DNA of 64,000 nucleotides from Parelaphostrongylus tenuis (GCA_019055375.1 JAHQIW010000623.1:124001-188000); one strand, 5' to 3'. Positions 47,421-60,600 are shown, counted from the stretch's first letter. The notes: generated from the sequence alone by a model not told the origin. Numbers and translations are program-made.

Positions 47421-47695
47421 TAGGGCACTAGTTAGAGATGACCTTGGACAAAACACGTGGTCGATGGCCCGACCCCAAGCTCAAGGTTCACGAATTTCCA
47501 TACCTCCGAGGTGGGCGAATCGGAACCAAGCTTTACTGTGAGGATATAGGCAGTGATTTGAGACGCCGGTGATCACGGGGAGTCATTGCAAGGGCTAGAT
47601 GTTGATTTATTCGCCTTTAAAAGGTTTCGATGATGTCAAATTCACGGCGCCTTCCTCAGAGAATGATTCACTTCGAGAGCTATATCCTTCATCCT
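47421..47695 (+). mobile_element. Diverged tRNA-derived SINE (copy 7)
   Basis: GCACTAGTTAGAGATGACC, GTCGATGGCCCGACCCCAAG and the tail TTCGAGAGCTATATCC follow the family order. The A box is degraded. Confidence 0.55.
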
Positions 47696-47752
47696 CTAAT
47701 GAAAAGAATCGATATCGCATCTTTCACCTTGTGTTCATCCATCACTACTTAC

Positions 47753-48034
47753 ATTTGACTTTCGCATAAGTTTACCATCAACAACTAAATTCTTCAACCA
47801 ATTTACGTCAGTATTCGACTGATGTCTAATAATTTTTGTTACGATCATGAATTTTTCTCCTTGAGTCAGTTCTTCATTAAACCTTGAGAGAAACGAGTTA
47901 GAGCTTTCCCACATGGATTTTGAAGAGTGAGGATTTCCGAACAAGTGTAACAAGTGTAGTACTAAGTCACCCTGAAGCGATGAGAGCCTTAATTGACCCG
48001 ACACGGCGTGGAACCTTTGCTTGGATAAGTTGCT
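47753..48034 (-). CDS. Candidate internal exon, minus strand
   Basis: 94 open codons lie between an acceptor, TTATTCGGACAG, and a strong donor, GTAAGT, in phase 0 at both ends. The peptide includes SSLQGDLVLHLLHLFGNPHS, then NEELTQGEKFMIVTKIIRHQ, and ends GKLMRKSN. The plus strand is also open over its upstream half (47914-48062, ending at GTGCGC), so the strand is not certain. It could belong with minus-strand candidates at 49.74-49.80 and 51.02-51.13 kb, which are also phase 0. Confidence 0.35.
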
Positions 48035-48699
48035 CTGTCCGAATAATGAACAAGATCACTGCAGGTGCGCTGTCGGCTCCTTTGCTCTTACGATATTTTC
48101 AAAAATCCTTTGAGAAAATCACTTTTTCTCCTTTTTCAATTTGAAAAAAACCAATGTGATAGTAGAAATATAACACATTTTCTTGTTTCCAATGTTACAA
48201 AAACACTTATACACAATATCACTTTGCAATGGAAGCCTGTGTCGCAAATATGGGATTGATATGGTAATAAACATTCTTTGCTCCGGTGCATCCGCCGAGT
48301 TGACCAAGTTCCCAACCTTTTGGGATAGGCCCACTGGTAAGTGGTAAGAGAAGTTTTGGAAGAGAACAACAGCAAGTAGATACATCCATAGATAACTTCG
48401 AGCCGTTGTGTTGGCCAAATTTGCATCAGATAACGTTGACGATGATACGAATAGTGTTTGATGCATGGCGTATTCCTAGTGATTGATCAGCAATCACATC
48501 AACCATTTGCCCTTGGTGCATTATTGATATGCGCATACACTTCTCTCATATTAAATTTCAAATCTTACTAATAAGATATCCAGAGAGAGCTTTAACCTTT
48601 TTTTTGAGACGCGCAGCTCTTGCTAACATTTTTCAATTGCGAATAATTATGCCCTTCTACACTTCTACAAAGCATCTACACAAAGCACTCACCATGATG

Positions 48700-50600
48700 A
48701 ACCTTAGAAAATCTTTATAAATTCATACAACGACAACTTTAATGCCTTGAATAAAGACTAGTTGTCTTCTCACATAACTCATTAATACTCAAGTTACACG
48801 CTTCACTTTCATATCTGCTGTGTAAATCTATGAAGTATTTGAGTTAAATTTGCTTCTTCGTCTCAATCACCCACGGAGATCTTGTTTACGCTTATTTCTG
48901 GCTAATGTGTGAGGAAACTATTCTTCTTCTTTTCTTTCAAAAGCTAATGACATTCTAGCTTTAGATTGCGCTCACCTACAGCGCCATTTACTAGAGAAGT
49001 TCCTTACCAATACTCGTGTATTGCATGGCGCACCTTAAACAACTCCGTTAACCGCGATGCCGGCTGTGGGTAGTACTGTTTAGAATGGATCCCCCTATCT
49101 GTTTAAAATTGGCTATTGCTTTATCATATTTTATGTTAGCATTTTGCCTAAAACGTTTTTGGCACAATTATCTTAATTTTTCAAACTCGCTCGATATACG
49201 GGGTTGCTTTTCTGGGCTCTCGATGGTTCATTCACTAAGCTAGTCCAACCTGTCACAGGTTGGTCTTTCTAAAAGCAGCTAGAGCTCTGGTCCTATTCGC
49301 TTGTTCTAGAAGGTAGGACTGCTTCGTGGTGATTACAACACTAGTGATGTGGCTCCTTGAAAGTGGATAAAATTTCGAGCTTCAGTGTTAGGGGATGTGG
49401 CTCTTTCAAGTGCAGGAAATCTTAGCTAAGATCTTCTATATTCCTCCATTTTTAATCCACATTTGCACCTGAAGCCAGAGTATCCAGCTAGCGATGTCTT
49501 CGGACTATCGCATATAGCTTTCAACAATTCAATTTCAGTTTTTGAGTAATAGCGTAATCGCTCAATCCTCGCCTTGATTCCTTGATTTAGTTTGTGCATA
49601 GAAATCTACAGTATCCGTATTTCAGGTTTGATACATATTTCACAGTTGATGATAATCCAAAATTTAAACTTTTCGGTTCGATTACAAGTGCTTCGTTGTT
49701 GCTCCGTTTTTCCTTGGTAAATCTTACCTTCACAATTGTTCCAAAACATTTTCTCCAGCTTTGCAGTCTATCTACCAATTCATGATTTCTGCTCTATCTA
49801 CTAATTCATGAAGTTTGTGCAATACTCGTCTTTCTCAAAAATAATAGAAGTTTGCCCGCTCGAAGAAATCTCTAACAACATTGCTATCCTTGAAGATTTA
49901 ATTCAATCCCTAAGAAAAACTACATAAAGACATAAAGTCGTTCACTTTTAACTGTTTTAGAAAAAACGATGTATCACGTATAGCGTAGTTGCTGGAGTTA
50001 CTCCGGGAGACTAAAGTTAAGAAGAGCGCTCAGAATGATGTACTTGCCCTTTGAACACATTTTGGAAAATGTTAGTAAGGCGGATAAGTGCTCATATTTT
50101 TTTGTTACTCGATTATTCTGCCATCCAATTTTCATCTGTACCTGTCACTGTTTGTGACATTTTCAATGCTTTTTCTGGACACTTCAGCTTCGCGGTGTTG
50201 TCAATCATCGCGTCATTTATCATTTAGAATTTTTTTTCTAAACGTCTGCGTGTTTCCAAGTCACAAGGGAAATTAGTACATTTTCCTGAATATGTTCTGA
50301 TTTCTCAAGGAATGTCTTTTTTACACGAATGAGTGAAAGAAGATTCTAATAGAATTTGGAGTAGAGCAGAAAATTTCTCTTTGATGACGTTCTCTGCCCT
50401 TCAGCTATGTTATTAAGGTATATTGTAATCCAGAAAATAAAGAGACGTATCACAGAAATTATCTGATTAATTTACTACAAAACTCATACATCTCGTAAGC
50501 CATACACTGTTACACAAAACGTTACGTGACGAACAACCAACAGCTGATGATTCTTTCCCCTCGCTTTATGTCACCGTATTGTCGGTATGTCAACTTCTTC
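48700..50600. other. No convincing feature apart from the weak exon at 49.7 kb
   Basis: AT-rich sequence with short open frames on both strands and no repeat of the named families. Confidence 0.4.
49739..49804 (-). CDS. Weak candidate exon, minus strand
   Basis: Open codons reading HELVDRLQSWRKCFGTIVK end at a good donor, GTAAGA. The acceptor AGTAGATAG is poor and lies in a small tandem repeat (CATGAATTRGTAGATAG twice). Confidence 0.2.
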
Positions 50601-51020
50601 AGATAACAAAGCATGTTCAATCCTTCAGTAATCCTTTTCTTGCGAAATGAAATCTCATTGTGCGCACTTTTTTTTACTCTTAAAGGGCTCTTCACTTATT
50701 GTTATTCCGCTATTCTTGAGATGTTCATTCTTTTGTCCATAGAGGAACTAAATCATCAACGTTTTTTATGCGGAATAATGAAGATGTTTTCATGTCGTAA
50801 TATAAACTCTCGCATCATTCGATCTTCAAGCCCATTTTTGGTGATAATCGATAGCTGTTGGAAACTAATTGATTGCGACTAAGCTTATTTTTGGAAAACA
50901 AGTGCAAAAAAGAGACATCACCCAAGTTATTTTCTAAAATTGCTCTCAACACGAGTATGACTTTCTTTGATGTACTTCCAATTTTTTCCTTAAATTGAAT
51001 AGGCCACCTTTTTACCTTGT

Positions 51021-51128
51021 TGACAAGATTATCCTTTTTGAATGAACAAAACAAACTTGATGACGTGAGTCTGTCGACCCCTTGACATTCTCCTCTTTTA
51101 TTTCCAATGTCATCTAATAATGGCTAAA
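51021..51128 (-). CDS. Weak candidate exon, minus strand
   Basis: 36 open codons between an acceptor, CGACGTTTAG, and a donor, GTAAAA, phase 0 at both ends (GVDRLTSSSLFCSFKKDNLV). The plus strand over the same bases reads an open frame ending at a strong GTGAGT donor (51064), so the strand cannot be settled. Confidence 0.2.
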
Positions 51129-51189
51129 CGTCGTTTTGAGTCAAGAATTCTGAGTATCGTGCGTGTCTTAGCCAACGTTCTCTTTTTAG

Positions 51190-51261
51190 GTGAAAAATTC
51201 TATTTGTTTGGTTTTCGTCGATAAGCAACGTGAACTGAAGCGGCATCGGCACTCTTCACAG
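51190..51261 (+). CDS. Candidate internal exon
   Basis: An excellent acceptor (GTTCTCTTTTTAG) and a CAG/GTGGGC donor bound 24 open codons, phase 0 at both ends (VKNSICLVFVDKQRELKRHR). Very basic at its end. The peptide is too short to assign. It may join upstream to a plus-strand frame ending at a GTGAGT donor at 51064. Confidence 0.33.
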
Positions 51262-51751
51262 GTGGGCTAAGATTTCGCATACTTTTATTTTCGAAATTTT
51301 CATTGAGAACAGCAGTAATAATCATTAGTGTCGTCACGGTATGTAATTATCCAAAGTTGTCGAAAAAAATTTTTGAGATAGAAATCATATGAAGGGTGGA
51401 TATCTGCAGCGTGGATACTTCTTGATCACTATGAAGCTGGCGTTTTTGAAGACCTTACGACCCCTGTGACGAGACTAAGCGAGAAAGGCAAGAGGATTAC
51501 TGCAAGCATTCTGATTGTGCATGAAATAACATGCTCTCTTTCATAGATTCCAACTGCATAGTCAAGCTCTGTCACTGACTGCCTATCTGACTACTTTTGA
51601 AATAGTTGCTATGATCACTGGAAGAACAATCATGGTCTAAAGTTGGTGACTCTTATGTTTTGCTTCATGGGTATGTCGCAATAGGAAAGCTGTATTCTTT
51701 CAGAGCAATGACGTACTGTCGTAAATATCCGTAGCATAATCGGTAAAGATA

Positions 51752-52038
51752 AAGGATAGAGCTTTCGACGTTGATCAATCCTTGGGGGACGAGCCATGCA
51801 TTCGACTTCAATTTCTAACTTCGTCTGAGGAATTGAATGCATATCTGACCTTTACAATGACTCGCAGTAGCCTACCGCTGTACCGAGTCAGTGTTGGTTA
51901 TCCTCGAAGACAAGTTTGAGACCTTTCTGGTACCATTTACGCAGGAATGGATGGCTTGGTGAGCCATGAGCGCGAGATCGAACCATGGACCTCGTGTGCG
52001 ACGCAGAGCACCTCCAACCGCTGAACCACATGCGCTCC
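51752..52038 (-). mobile_element. tRNA-derived SINE (copy 8)
   Basis: The minus-strand head GGAGCGCATGTGGTTCAGCGG, GGTTCGATCTCGCGCTC, and body and tail ending near 51752 match the family over its full length. Confidence 0.85.
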
Positions 52039-52425
52039 TTATATAATCGATATCAGGTAAAAAGTAAATCTTTAGAGGCTTTTTGTTGCCATGGCTTGCT
52101 TCTCTAGACAAGCTTCTGCAATCTCACTGATGTCATGGGGACCGATCTATCCAAAATTTTAAAAATCCAAAAGGCCAATTCTTATGCGTAAGGGGCTCTC
52201 AGAAGTTTTCAGTTAAAAAGTGAAGATTTTTTTCTTTTCATTGATAGGATAAACAAAACTCTTACTGAACGTTTATTCAACCAACTTGATAAGTCAATGC
52301 TCCGCGGTCTTTCACCTTTGTAAGTGGATCTTTGTCGCCTATTTCATAGTCCCCTTCTTAAATTCAAACAAAACACGTAGTATTACTTATCTATATGCAT
52401 GCTTATTCAAAATCCACTGCTGCAG

Positions 52426-52621
52426 GGTTGAAAAGCGAATTATTGTCAACGGACAATCAGTGACGTTTACAGTTGGTCTGCATATAGGTCATCGACAAGT
52501 CAGATTACTTCATTCGAACGATGCTTCCGTAAAGAAAATCGAGCCCAATTCGATGAAGAAGATCCCACCACATAGTGAGGATGAACAACTGTGGACTATC
52601 TTTTCGGATCGCTCGCTTTGA
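52426..52621 (+). CDS. Candidate terminal exon
   Basis: After CCACTGCTGCAG the frame is open for 64 codons to a stop at 52621. The peptide includes VEKRIIVNGQSVTFTVGLHI, then VKKIEPNSMKKIPPHSEDEQ, and ends LWTIFSDRSL. The other strand is less open here. A possible AATAAA lies at 52829. Incoming phase is 2, which does not fit the exon at 51190-51261 directly. No family is recognised. Confidence 0.4.
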
Positions 52622-52854
52622 AAAATATAGAGGTGTCAAAACGGTGATCGGATAGATTTCTAACAATTTCATATCAGGTTTTCAATGGTGGAAAACCACT
52701 GGTTACTCAAACCGTGTTTAGATGACAACCGTTCACAATGGAGAACTGAATATTACAGGAATCGGAGTTGCAAAAGATTGTACGTCAAACCCACCAGTGC
52801 GCTGTAAATCACTAGTTAATTTATTTTATGAATAAAGACCATATTTCGTTGGGG

Positions 52855-53065
52855 CGTATGTAGCCCAATGTTAGAGATTCCTGCTTGCGACATCGGAACT
52901 TACTCGTTTGGAAGAATGAAATGCGATGTCTAACAATGAAGGAGCACCGCAAGCCTCTATTGTACAGACGAAACTCCTATATAGTCAATTTGCGATCCTT
53001 GATATACTCAAAAGAATGACGCATCCGTCAAGGATTTATCTACGTCAGACACTTCATTTCTTCAA
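52855..53065 (+). mobile_element. Strongly diverged SINE
   Basis: GGGCGTATGTAGCCCAATGTTAG and GACGCATCCGTCAAGGATTTATC keep the order of the SINE head and tail. Low similarity. Confidence 0.4.
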
Positions 53066-53069
53066 TTTT

Positions 53070-54385
53070 GAAGCGAGATAACCGTTGATTTAGAGAACTG
53101 GTACGGCTACGTAGCGTAGCCATGTGAATACGCAAAAATCTCTTTTGAGGTCACCCTCACAACATGCAGACTATTTCTCATGTGTTTTATGATTCCCAGC
53201 GTCGACTACCGCTCAACCTCGGCAATGATCGGAAAATTCCGTAATTTTTTCCTTAAACGGACACGACGTTGTTCACAGACCATTTAATCAGTATAATTTA
53301 CGCAAAACAATACAGAGTATAGCAGTGGCTGACTTTTCGGCATTCCGCCTTCTTTAGAACCTGAAGGAGTCAAACTGACACGGCACCGTTTTGATGTTTA
53401 CGGCCTACCAGATATCATATAGACCAACCACCCAGAGACTCTCTCGTGTTTATGTCTATTGAACAAGAAAATTGCATATCGAAGTTCTTTCCCATGTTGC
53501 TATCTAGAAATGTGAATTCAAAATCCAAACTGACTCGTCACAGACTATGGAGGAGGTCACCATGTTTTTATAAAGGTAACATAGACTTTACGCAATTTTT
53601 TCTCCAGATTCCCTTTGGATGTTTTCCCTCTGTCGCTGCGTACTTTATGATGACGGTTGATGCGAACCTCAATGACCTCGCGAACGCAAATTTATAACAA
53701 TACGACATCCACACTAATAGAATTTTTTTTCGCATTCACACAATTTCGTGAGAAGGATCTTACTTTGTAGCGTTTAGTAATCCGAAGTACATCGCTTGAC
53801 TACGCGACTTCCAGGAAAATGGAGATCTGCAGATGATTAGGTCTTTATGTTTTGAGATTCATACGATAACGATTGAAGAGATCTAAGCGATAAATGTGGA
53901 AGCGCGAGACTTTGAATAATTAACGAAAGCGTGTTGGAATTCTTGAGAAACTGAATTTTATATTCGTTAAACTTGTTGTTATTCACATTGCGAATTCACC
54001 GGAGTCCTCAGATCTTTTATCTTGAGGGCATATTCGCATTGTTTCGCTTTGAAGGACAATTAATTTTTTATACCTTTATTTCGAGTGCTTTATTAAGACT
54101 ACGCTCAAATTTCAATAGATCCTTTAAGCCATATTCACTGTCTCAGTGAATCAGACGCAAATGCGCTGATTTTGATTTATTGAAGTGTATTTGAGTGGTG
54201 AACTTTGAAAAATTACGATTGAGGTTGCTGTCATTCATCCTGCTAGTTCAGTCGTCCTGATGCCATCAGTGTCATGCCACAATTTCTATTCAGACAATTC
54301 GTATTCATCCTTAGAAGCTCCAGTGGCTGACGTTTTAACGAAATTTGCCTTCCTCAGAGCTGTTGCAAAGTCATTCATCTTCTTA
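53070..54385. other. No convincing gene
   Basis: Holds isolated copies of the fold-back core (AGTGGCTGACTTTTCGGCA at 53324 and AGTGGCTGACGTTTTAACGA at 54323). The rest is unremarkable. Confidence 0.45.
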
Positions 54386-54390
54386 GATAA

Positions 54391-55347
54391 TATTGGGTTG
54401 CGGAAAAAGTCCTCTAACGCCAGCTGAATATTCAAAGTTTAAAGATTGAAAACAACAATAATTAGTACTCGAAAGTTCTAGTATTTTTACTGCATTTTTT
54501 CGCAGTGTTATAATATTTCATATAAATCTAAGAAAACTGAATGGTGAGCAAAAACACAGCCTTCAGCCTCAGGCGGAAATGGAACCAGCGTTTCCTATCC
54601 GGGGACGCGTGCTCTACCTTTACGCCACCAAGTCACATTTGCACCACCACTCATTTTTCAACATCTCCATGTCAGCTATCAGCCACAACCTTCAACAGGT
54701 TTGGTCGGGTATGCGTTTTCGCTTGATAAACACAGTTGAGCTGACAGCCATTCTAATAACCAATGTGCTTCGGTGGTGTAGTGGTAGAGACGCGCCCTCG
54801 GATAGGATGAAACGCGGGTTCGATTCCTGCTGAGGCCGTGTTTTTGCTCACCACAGCATAATTGTTCCTCAAAATAAAAGCCATATATACATGATCTTCT
54901 GCCAACGATCTACAAGCTTCCGGATCTACTCGAGATACCAGGCCTTGGGCTATGAATAAAAAAACTCCTAACATGCCTCTTCAACTTGATCAAATGCTCG
55001 AATCGGCGTCCACGTAGGAAATATTCCATTGAGCGGATGTGGATTACAAACGGACGGCGCAGCATCTGGAGTACAGAATGGATAAAACAAGACCTCGAAA
55101 CCCTCAAATTTGATCAAACTTTTCCTTGGTCTTCTTTGCGTGGTAAGCTGAGGGCATTGCCCTGCTGGAATAACGCGCGCTTTCGACGAATCAATGTCGG
55201 GCACTTTTTCTCAACCAGCGATACCATGGGAGTTTCTTATGGAAGTACTCCTGGGATATTTAATGAATTTGCATTAACCGACACTGTGTGAAAGAAACAT
55301 AAAAACTGAATTTTCTGCGGGTGTTAAGGAACTTTTTCCCCAATCTG
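54391..55347 (-). mobile_element. Degenerate mariner element with a nested tRNA-like fold-back
   Basis: The ends resemble mariner terminal repeats (left GGGTTGCGGAAAAAGTCC, right GGAACTTTTTCCCCAATC). Minus-strand transposase pieces occur at 54890-55200: KARVIPAGQC, TTQRRPRKSLIKFEGFEVLF, PDAAPS, MEYFLRGRRFEH, DQVEEAC, with frameshifts between them. The N-terminal half is lost. The inverted tRNA-like element at 54453-54858 sits in the 3' part, so it inserted later. Confidence 0.72.
54453..54858. mobile_element. Fold-back element with tRNA-like arms (copy 3)
   Basis: The left arm contains a minus-strand tRNA-like block (about 54563-54632) and the right arm a plus-strand block (about 54767-54837, with TTCGGTGGTGTAGTGGTAG and a perfect GGTTCGATTCC B box). 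The linker GGTTTGGTCGGGTATGCG is shared with the copy at 26.3-27.0 kb. Confidence 0.8.
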
Positions 55348-55388
55348 ATGAGATTGCACAATTTTCACATGCGGTTCTCAATCACCAG

Positions 55389-55471
55389 AAATGCGGTTTT
55401 GATGAAGACGGTGTATGTTGGCGCATTAATACTTGGTGAGGGATTGAAACTAATTAAGGACGTCGTGCAAG
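55389..55471 (+). CDS. Weak candidate exon
   Basis: After TCTCAATCACCAG, 27 codons are open (VLMKTVYVGALILGEGLKLI) and end at AAG/GTAATC. Phase in 2, out 1. No partner exon found. Confidence 0.2.
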
Positions 55472-55479
55472 GTAATCAA

Positions 55480-56560
55480 GAACAGCTTGTGAGGATACAG
55501 TGGCTCATCTAAATGCATGATAACTGCGTTACCTAACAGCGTATTACTACTTTAGCACTTTTCTGAGTATTTACTGAGATGTAGAAATCTTAACGGGGCT
55601 GAATTATTTATTCAGACTCCTTCGATTTCAGGAATTTTGCCATTCCTTTTATCGACAAGGTCAAACTGCGTTATTCTCCAATTATGCTTGGATTCGACAA
55701 GAATTCGATTGTTCAGTTGTGTATTATTGTGTCAATGTACTGCGTTCTTCACTGTTACAGGGTCCATCTTTAGATGGGGTGCATATTTTTCGTTTATAGT
55801 AAGAAAGTTGAAGGTAATATAGAATTTGTAATACTAATAATACCTACTCTTTTGAATGACTTATGCCATGCTGATATCTGGCGACACTGAAGTCGATCTT
55901 TGGCTGCAACCAGAAACTGAAATCCTTTTTCATCTACCCCACTGATGTTGATACGATACGATATGGTACTCCATGCTGACCACTTCAGTTGTATTTGTTG
56001 AGAGCAAAACTTTTCTGTGCTTTACATATGTCGAAGCCTTCTTTTGAACTAATCATAAAAGCGTCGATTTATAATGGAAAAACTTATAGCTCGGATTAAT
56101 TAGAAAGATTTAAGTAATCAAGCTCGCAGTTCTGATATTGACAGCAAAGGACAAGCGGCGACAGTTTGTCATTAAATGATTATTATTCTTTGGAGATAGA
56201 TTCGCTCTTAAATGGACTTTATTAATGGAACAAAGGCGTTCAAAGCAGCTTTGTTGAAGGCTATCAATTTTTTCTTTGATGTTATGAAGTAAATGGCGTT
56301 ATTAACGATGTGCTCATAGGTATAGGTTAGGCATATCGCGCTAAGCTATCAGTAGAATTCTTTTTCATGTAAAGGATGAATGGTGATTTGACGAGAAATG
56401 ATTTTTTTCTACGATAATTGTCATGGTCACGTGAACATTCGGCTCTAGTGGTACTGAACTAAGCTTTTCTCAATTCCTCGCAAGCATGACAATGACGTTT
56501 TAATGAATGACTACGATTCACGCATTATATAATGGTTTTAATTTTTTTTGCTCTTTGAGA
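55480..56560. other. No feature seen
   Basis: Ordinary AT-rich sequence. Confidence 0.4.
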
Positions 56561-56566
56561 GGTCGA

Positions 56567-56753
56567 TCATATCTGCTGCCATCGGGTAAGACGATGGGTT
56601 TTTTCTGCGTAAGACATAATGCTTCCATAACCTCTATTTAGTGGGATAATAGTCTCCCTCAAAACTGGGCAAACGATGACAAATGGACGCCGGTGGAGTA
56701 AAATTGCTGAATACAAATCCATATTGGGTCGTATGAGAGTGAAACTATTACTT
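56567..56753 (-). CDS. Weak candidate terminal exon
   Basis: After a good acceptor (TTTGATGTTTAG) the minus strand is open for 61 codons to a stop. The peptide includes FTLIRPNMDLYSAILLHRRP and ends KTHRLTRWQQI. No family is recognised. Confidence 0.25.
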
Positions 56754-57489
56754 CTAAACATCAAAAATATAAAGCTCGTGTATTTCAAGTCGTAGTCGAA
56801 ATCAGTATCATTTATCTTTACATTATATATATGACTTGTGCCGCTTTTGCATCTGCAGAGCGATTCAGTATTGTTTCATCGGAATTGCTTCCCCGCATTC
56901 AATATCTGCTAAGTTTTTGAAACCTTTCAAGAGTGGATTTGACTGTTGCCTCGGGATTTTTTTGATAAACTCGTTGAGTATTAGTTGAATAGATTCTCCC
57001 TGGTTACTTGAGAAAGCTGAGCTAGAGTCCACCCTTTTGGATCTTAAAGCGGTGAATTGTTCCTAGACAAGTGAGCTACCAATTCATTGCGTCCGCAGGG
57101 ATGGGAGACGTGGTGAACCCGGTATCGAGTTTGATCATCACCATGCTCGTGATGAAAGGCATCACTACCATTGTACTACCTACACCTTGCTCACAATTAC
57201 ATAGTAATATATCTAAATAAATTTGAATAAATAAATGAATTTGTACATAGAGGGCGACTTTCTCCAGAAATTGTTAAAAATGGCGACAAAATAAAATAAC
57301 GTCGGATTGTCTTCACGTTCTGCAAGCCGGAGGTAGCACTTGCATTATTGTTGTCCAGGCAGCTGAATTAATTTGAGAAAAATTGAAATTTTGAATGCAT
57401 ACACAAATTGCTTGACTTGATCCATAAAGGCCTTTCTCAATCATATTATGACCATTGAAGCAAGTATTTGCTTCCTCAGAACTCAAACT

Positions 57490-57635
57490 ACTGTAATACT
57501 CAAATTTCTAGTGTTTTACTGCATTCTTCGCAGTGTTATGATGTTTCTTATATACGTAAGAGAATTGATTGTTGAGCAAAAATACGACCTCAGGCAGGAG
57601 TCGAACCCGCGTTTCATCCATACCGGGGAAGCAAC
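57490..57635 (-). repeat. Truncated arm of the tRNA-like fold-back family
   Basis: ACTCAAATTTCTAGTG, the TTCTTCGCAGTGTTATGATG stretch and a partial tRNA-like block (B box GGTTCGACTCC on the minus strand) match other copies. The block stops after ATACCGGGG. Confidence 0.65.
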
Positions 57636-57639
57636 CATA

Positions 57640-60600
57640 CGGAATAACACTACTGTGATTTTCTTTCATATATCATCACTACCACTTCCTTTACACATCA
57701 ACGGAATACGTTTGTCTTCAAGTTCATATTTTTCCTTCATCTAGGCAATGACATACTTTTGATGAATGGATTCGTACTATTGCTTGCTGTTGCATGCAAA
57801 ATTCATAAGGCATCGTTCAAGTGATCTGTGGGCAATAGAATAAAATTCTTGATCTGATTAAGGCGGCATTGTCAGGTGTACGAACGTTCTCGGTAAACCG
57901 TTAAATTAGGAGCATGAGACAGGGCTTTGCGTCTATCATCTTATTGGTGGATTCTCTAAGAGACACGAGCTTGGTCTATATTGCCCATCTTCTGCTATGC
58001 CATTTCTTCTTTGTGTCTTGATTCTTGTACATTGAACACTTAACTTGTACTGGCGTGTTCGGCGCAGTTTCGGAGTTTCTCAACTGACACTCCATAATAT
58101 TTGGTGTTTGCTCTTCATCTAGTCATTATAATGGAGATCTTTCTTCTACCCTACGCAATTTGTAATTTCTTAGACCACGAGAGTATTTCTTCCTCGGTTC
58201 GTAGCTAGGTCTACGCCACACAAGCACTGGTCGAATTCGATGCATTTTCGAATTCGATGCAGAAAAGTTGGCACTATGGCAGCATCAAAAAATATTTCCT
58301 CATTCAAAAGCATATAATTGATCTCCGCATAAATCGTTTCAAGAAAAACCAATATGTAGGAACTATCTTTTTACCGCTGACGTTCACATAAACGAAAGAA
58401 ATAGAGAGGTAGTGTTCTAAACGAAAGCTCACTGTAAGGTTTTTAATGTCGTTGCGAGTTTCATTCAATAGTTGCCAAGCTCATATTCATTCTTCTTAAG
58501 TTTTCTTCTACATCCTTCTGTTATTTAAATAGCCAGCTATTTTGATAAAGCGGTTTTCGCTGCACTCATATCGTCCTTCTGATCGTTCCGTTCTCAACAG
58601 CTGTTCAAGTCGTTCAGTAGAAATTTGTCAAAGTGACCTTGTTTTGTAGGAAAGATTGAAAACAAACGATAGGCAGACAAGCCGCCAACTTCTCGGATGC
58701 CTCAACGTAACAAAGAACTAATGGCTGCATGATAACACTTGTGGTATTGACATTTCGTCGAGGGATCCTCATTCACAATCAGAAGCGTTCCGTCATCTTA
58801 ATCATTTTTGCTGATCTCCTTGTTGCGGCGAGTATGAAATCGTAAGGATTCGTTGTCAAAAAATCTTTTCTACTGTTGTAGTTACACAGTAGGAAATACT
58901 AAGATATGCCGTCAATATATTATTTTAATCCGGCTCCAACAAATTCCTATCAACTGTGGACTTGATCTCCTCCCACCGTTATTGCACTATCCAAGGTATT
59001 CATGAAAACGTTTAGTGAGAGAGGCATATAATTTGATCGTCTTTGTTAGAGCTATCGTTCCTTTTCTGAAACTTCCTGATAGCTCTGAAAAAGAGTTCAT
59101 AGATGGGAATCTTGAGCAATCGCCCGCCACTGTGGATAGGAATGAGGCCTGCCTTTACTAGGATATGCTTCTTTTAAAACAGCCAAATTCTCGGCGTTGA
59201 TATTTTTTGAAAATTTCAAATAACACGGAAGGCAGCATTTTGTCAGATTATTGAATCAACACGATGATGTTATAACAGTCGCTACTCGGCCAATATTTCG
59301 CCGCCCATGGTTTCGTCAGAGCCGGGAACTGAGTATGAAAAATATTTGAAAAACTCTCTTGCGCTCGGATTATTTTAACGTCTACTAGAGATCGTCATCC
59401 AGAATCATTGAATTTGGTATAATTGTTAATAACTGCTCTTGAGCATTCAAATACTGGTACTAGTCTTACTTGAAACAATGTAGACGCAGCACTATGAAGC
59501 TCCACCTTCCCCTTCTTCAATCATTTATGCCCTTGCCTGTTACATTTATGTGGCTCTCGCATCCTTCCCTTCCCTCCTCTTCATTTTCGTCTATTTATCT
59601 CTTTACCGATGCGCACAGCGATATGGACACAGACTGAGGCAAGGAGGCGGAGGTATGAAGACCATTGAGGCTAAAACGAGATGATTCTAGAAAGGTTCAG
59701 CATGTTAAAAATTTTGTGGACTTCTTACGGAATATCCTTTCTCTTTCCCGTTAAGATATAATCGTGATCCTGCACTGAACACTGTTAAAGTGTAATCACA
59801 AGTATCTTTTCATGTTACCTCTATAGTGAAGCATTCCAGTTTTTATTCCTGGTTAGCGAGATTCAGGCGTTTTGGACTGTGAGCTTGTATTAATGCTGCC
59901 CGTGGTTATGAAGGACAATACTCAAGAGATAAATCCGTAAAGAGATAACTAGTGATAAGGAGGTGACACAACCAGCACTCAGTCTCTGTCAATTTCCGAT
60001 ACTTTCCAGGCTTCAACAGCTATACTATGGTGGTTTTTCTCTTTTGAAGCTAAAAAAAAAAGAAAAATTAGGGAGATGAACATCATGGTTTTGAAAAAGA
60101 TCAGGCAAAAGCAAGGAATCTCTTGGAGTATGCGCATAATTTCATAGATTGTCATAGTTCGTCACGTCGGCAGTGAATTCGTAACATTTTTGAGGACTAT
60201 TTATAACTTGCGGATAGCAGAGTGCTTTAAGAAAGCTTTCCATATAGGCCTAAATTTCCAATGGTTTCATGAAAGAATTACACAAAAAGCTTAAGTTCTC
60301 TTTTTCTATTTCTAGACGATAGTTCGTAACCTCTTGGTGCTTTCACTAGCTGTTCATAGCCAAAGCAGCTTTTGGTATCCACGAATACAGATCTGGCAAC
60401 ATTTCAAATTATCATTACCTCGTATTACCCGTACAATCTCAGCAGTAATTTTTGACTCGAGCTGGTGTTAGTTAGAGATTTACTTGTCTCAGCTGTGTAT
60501 AAAGCGGCTCACTAAGCTACGAAAAACACATATCCCTCACTCCACATACGATGCTTGAACAAGTCATATTTGCAAAGAAAAGAGGCTAGTCGAGGCGACA

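Noticed and set aside
59010..59165. Terminal exon on either strand (plus: RAIVPFLKLPDSSEKEF; minus: MNSFSELSGSFRKG)
   Set aside because: Both strands are open with weak acceptors, so no choice can be supported.
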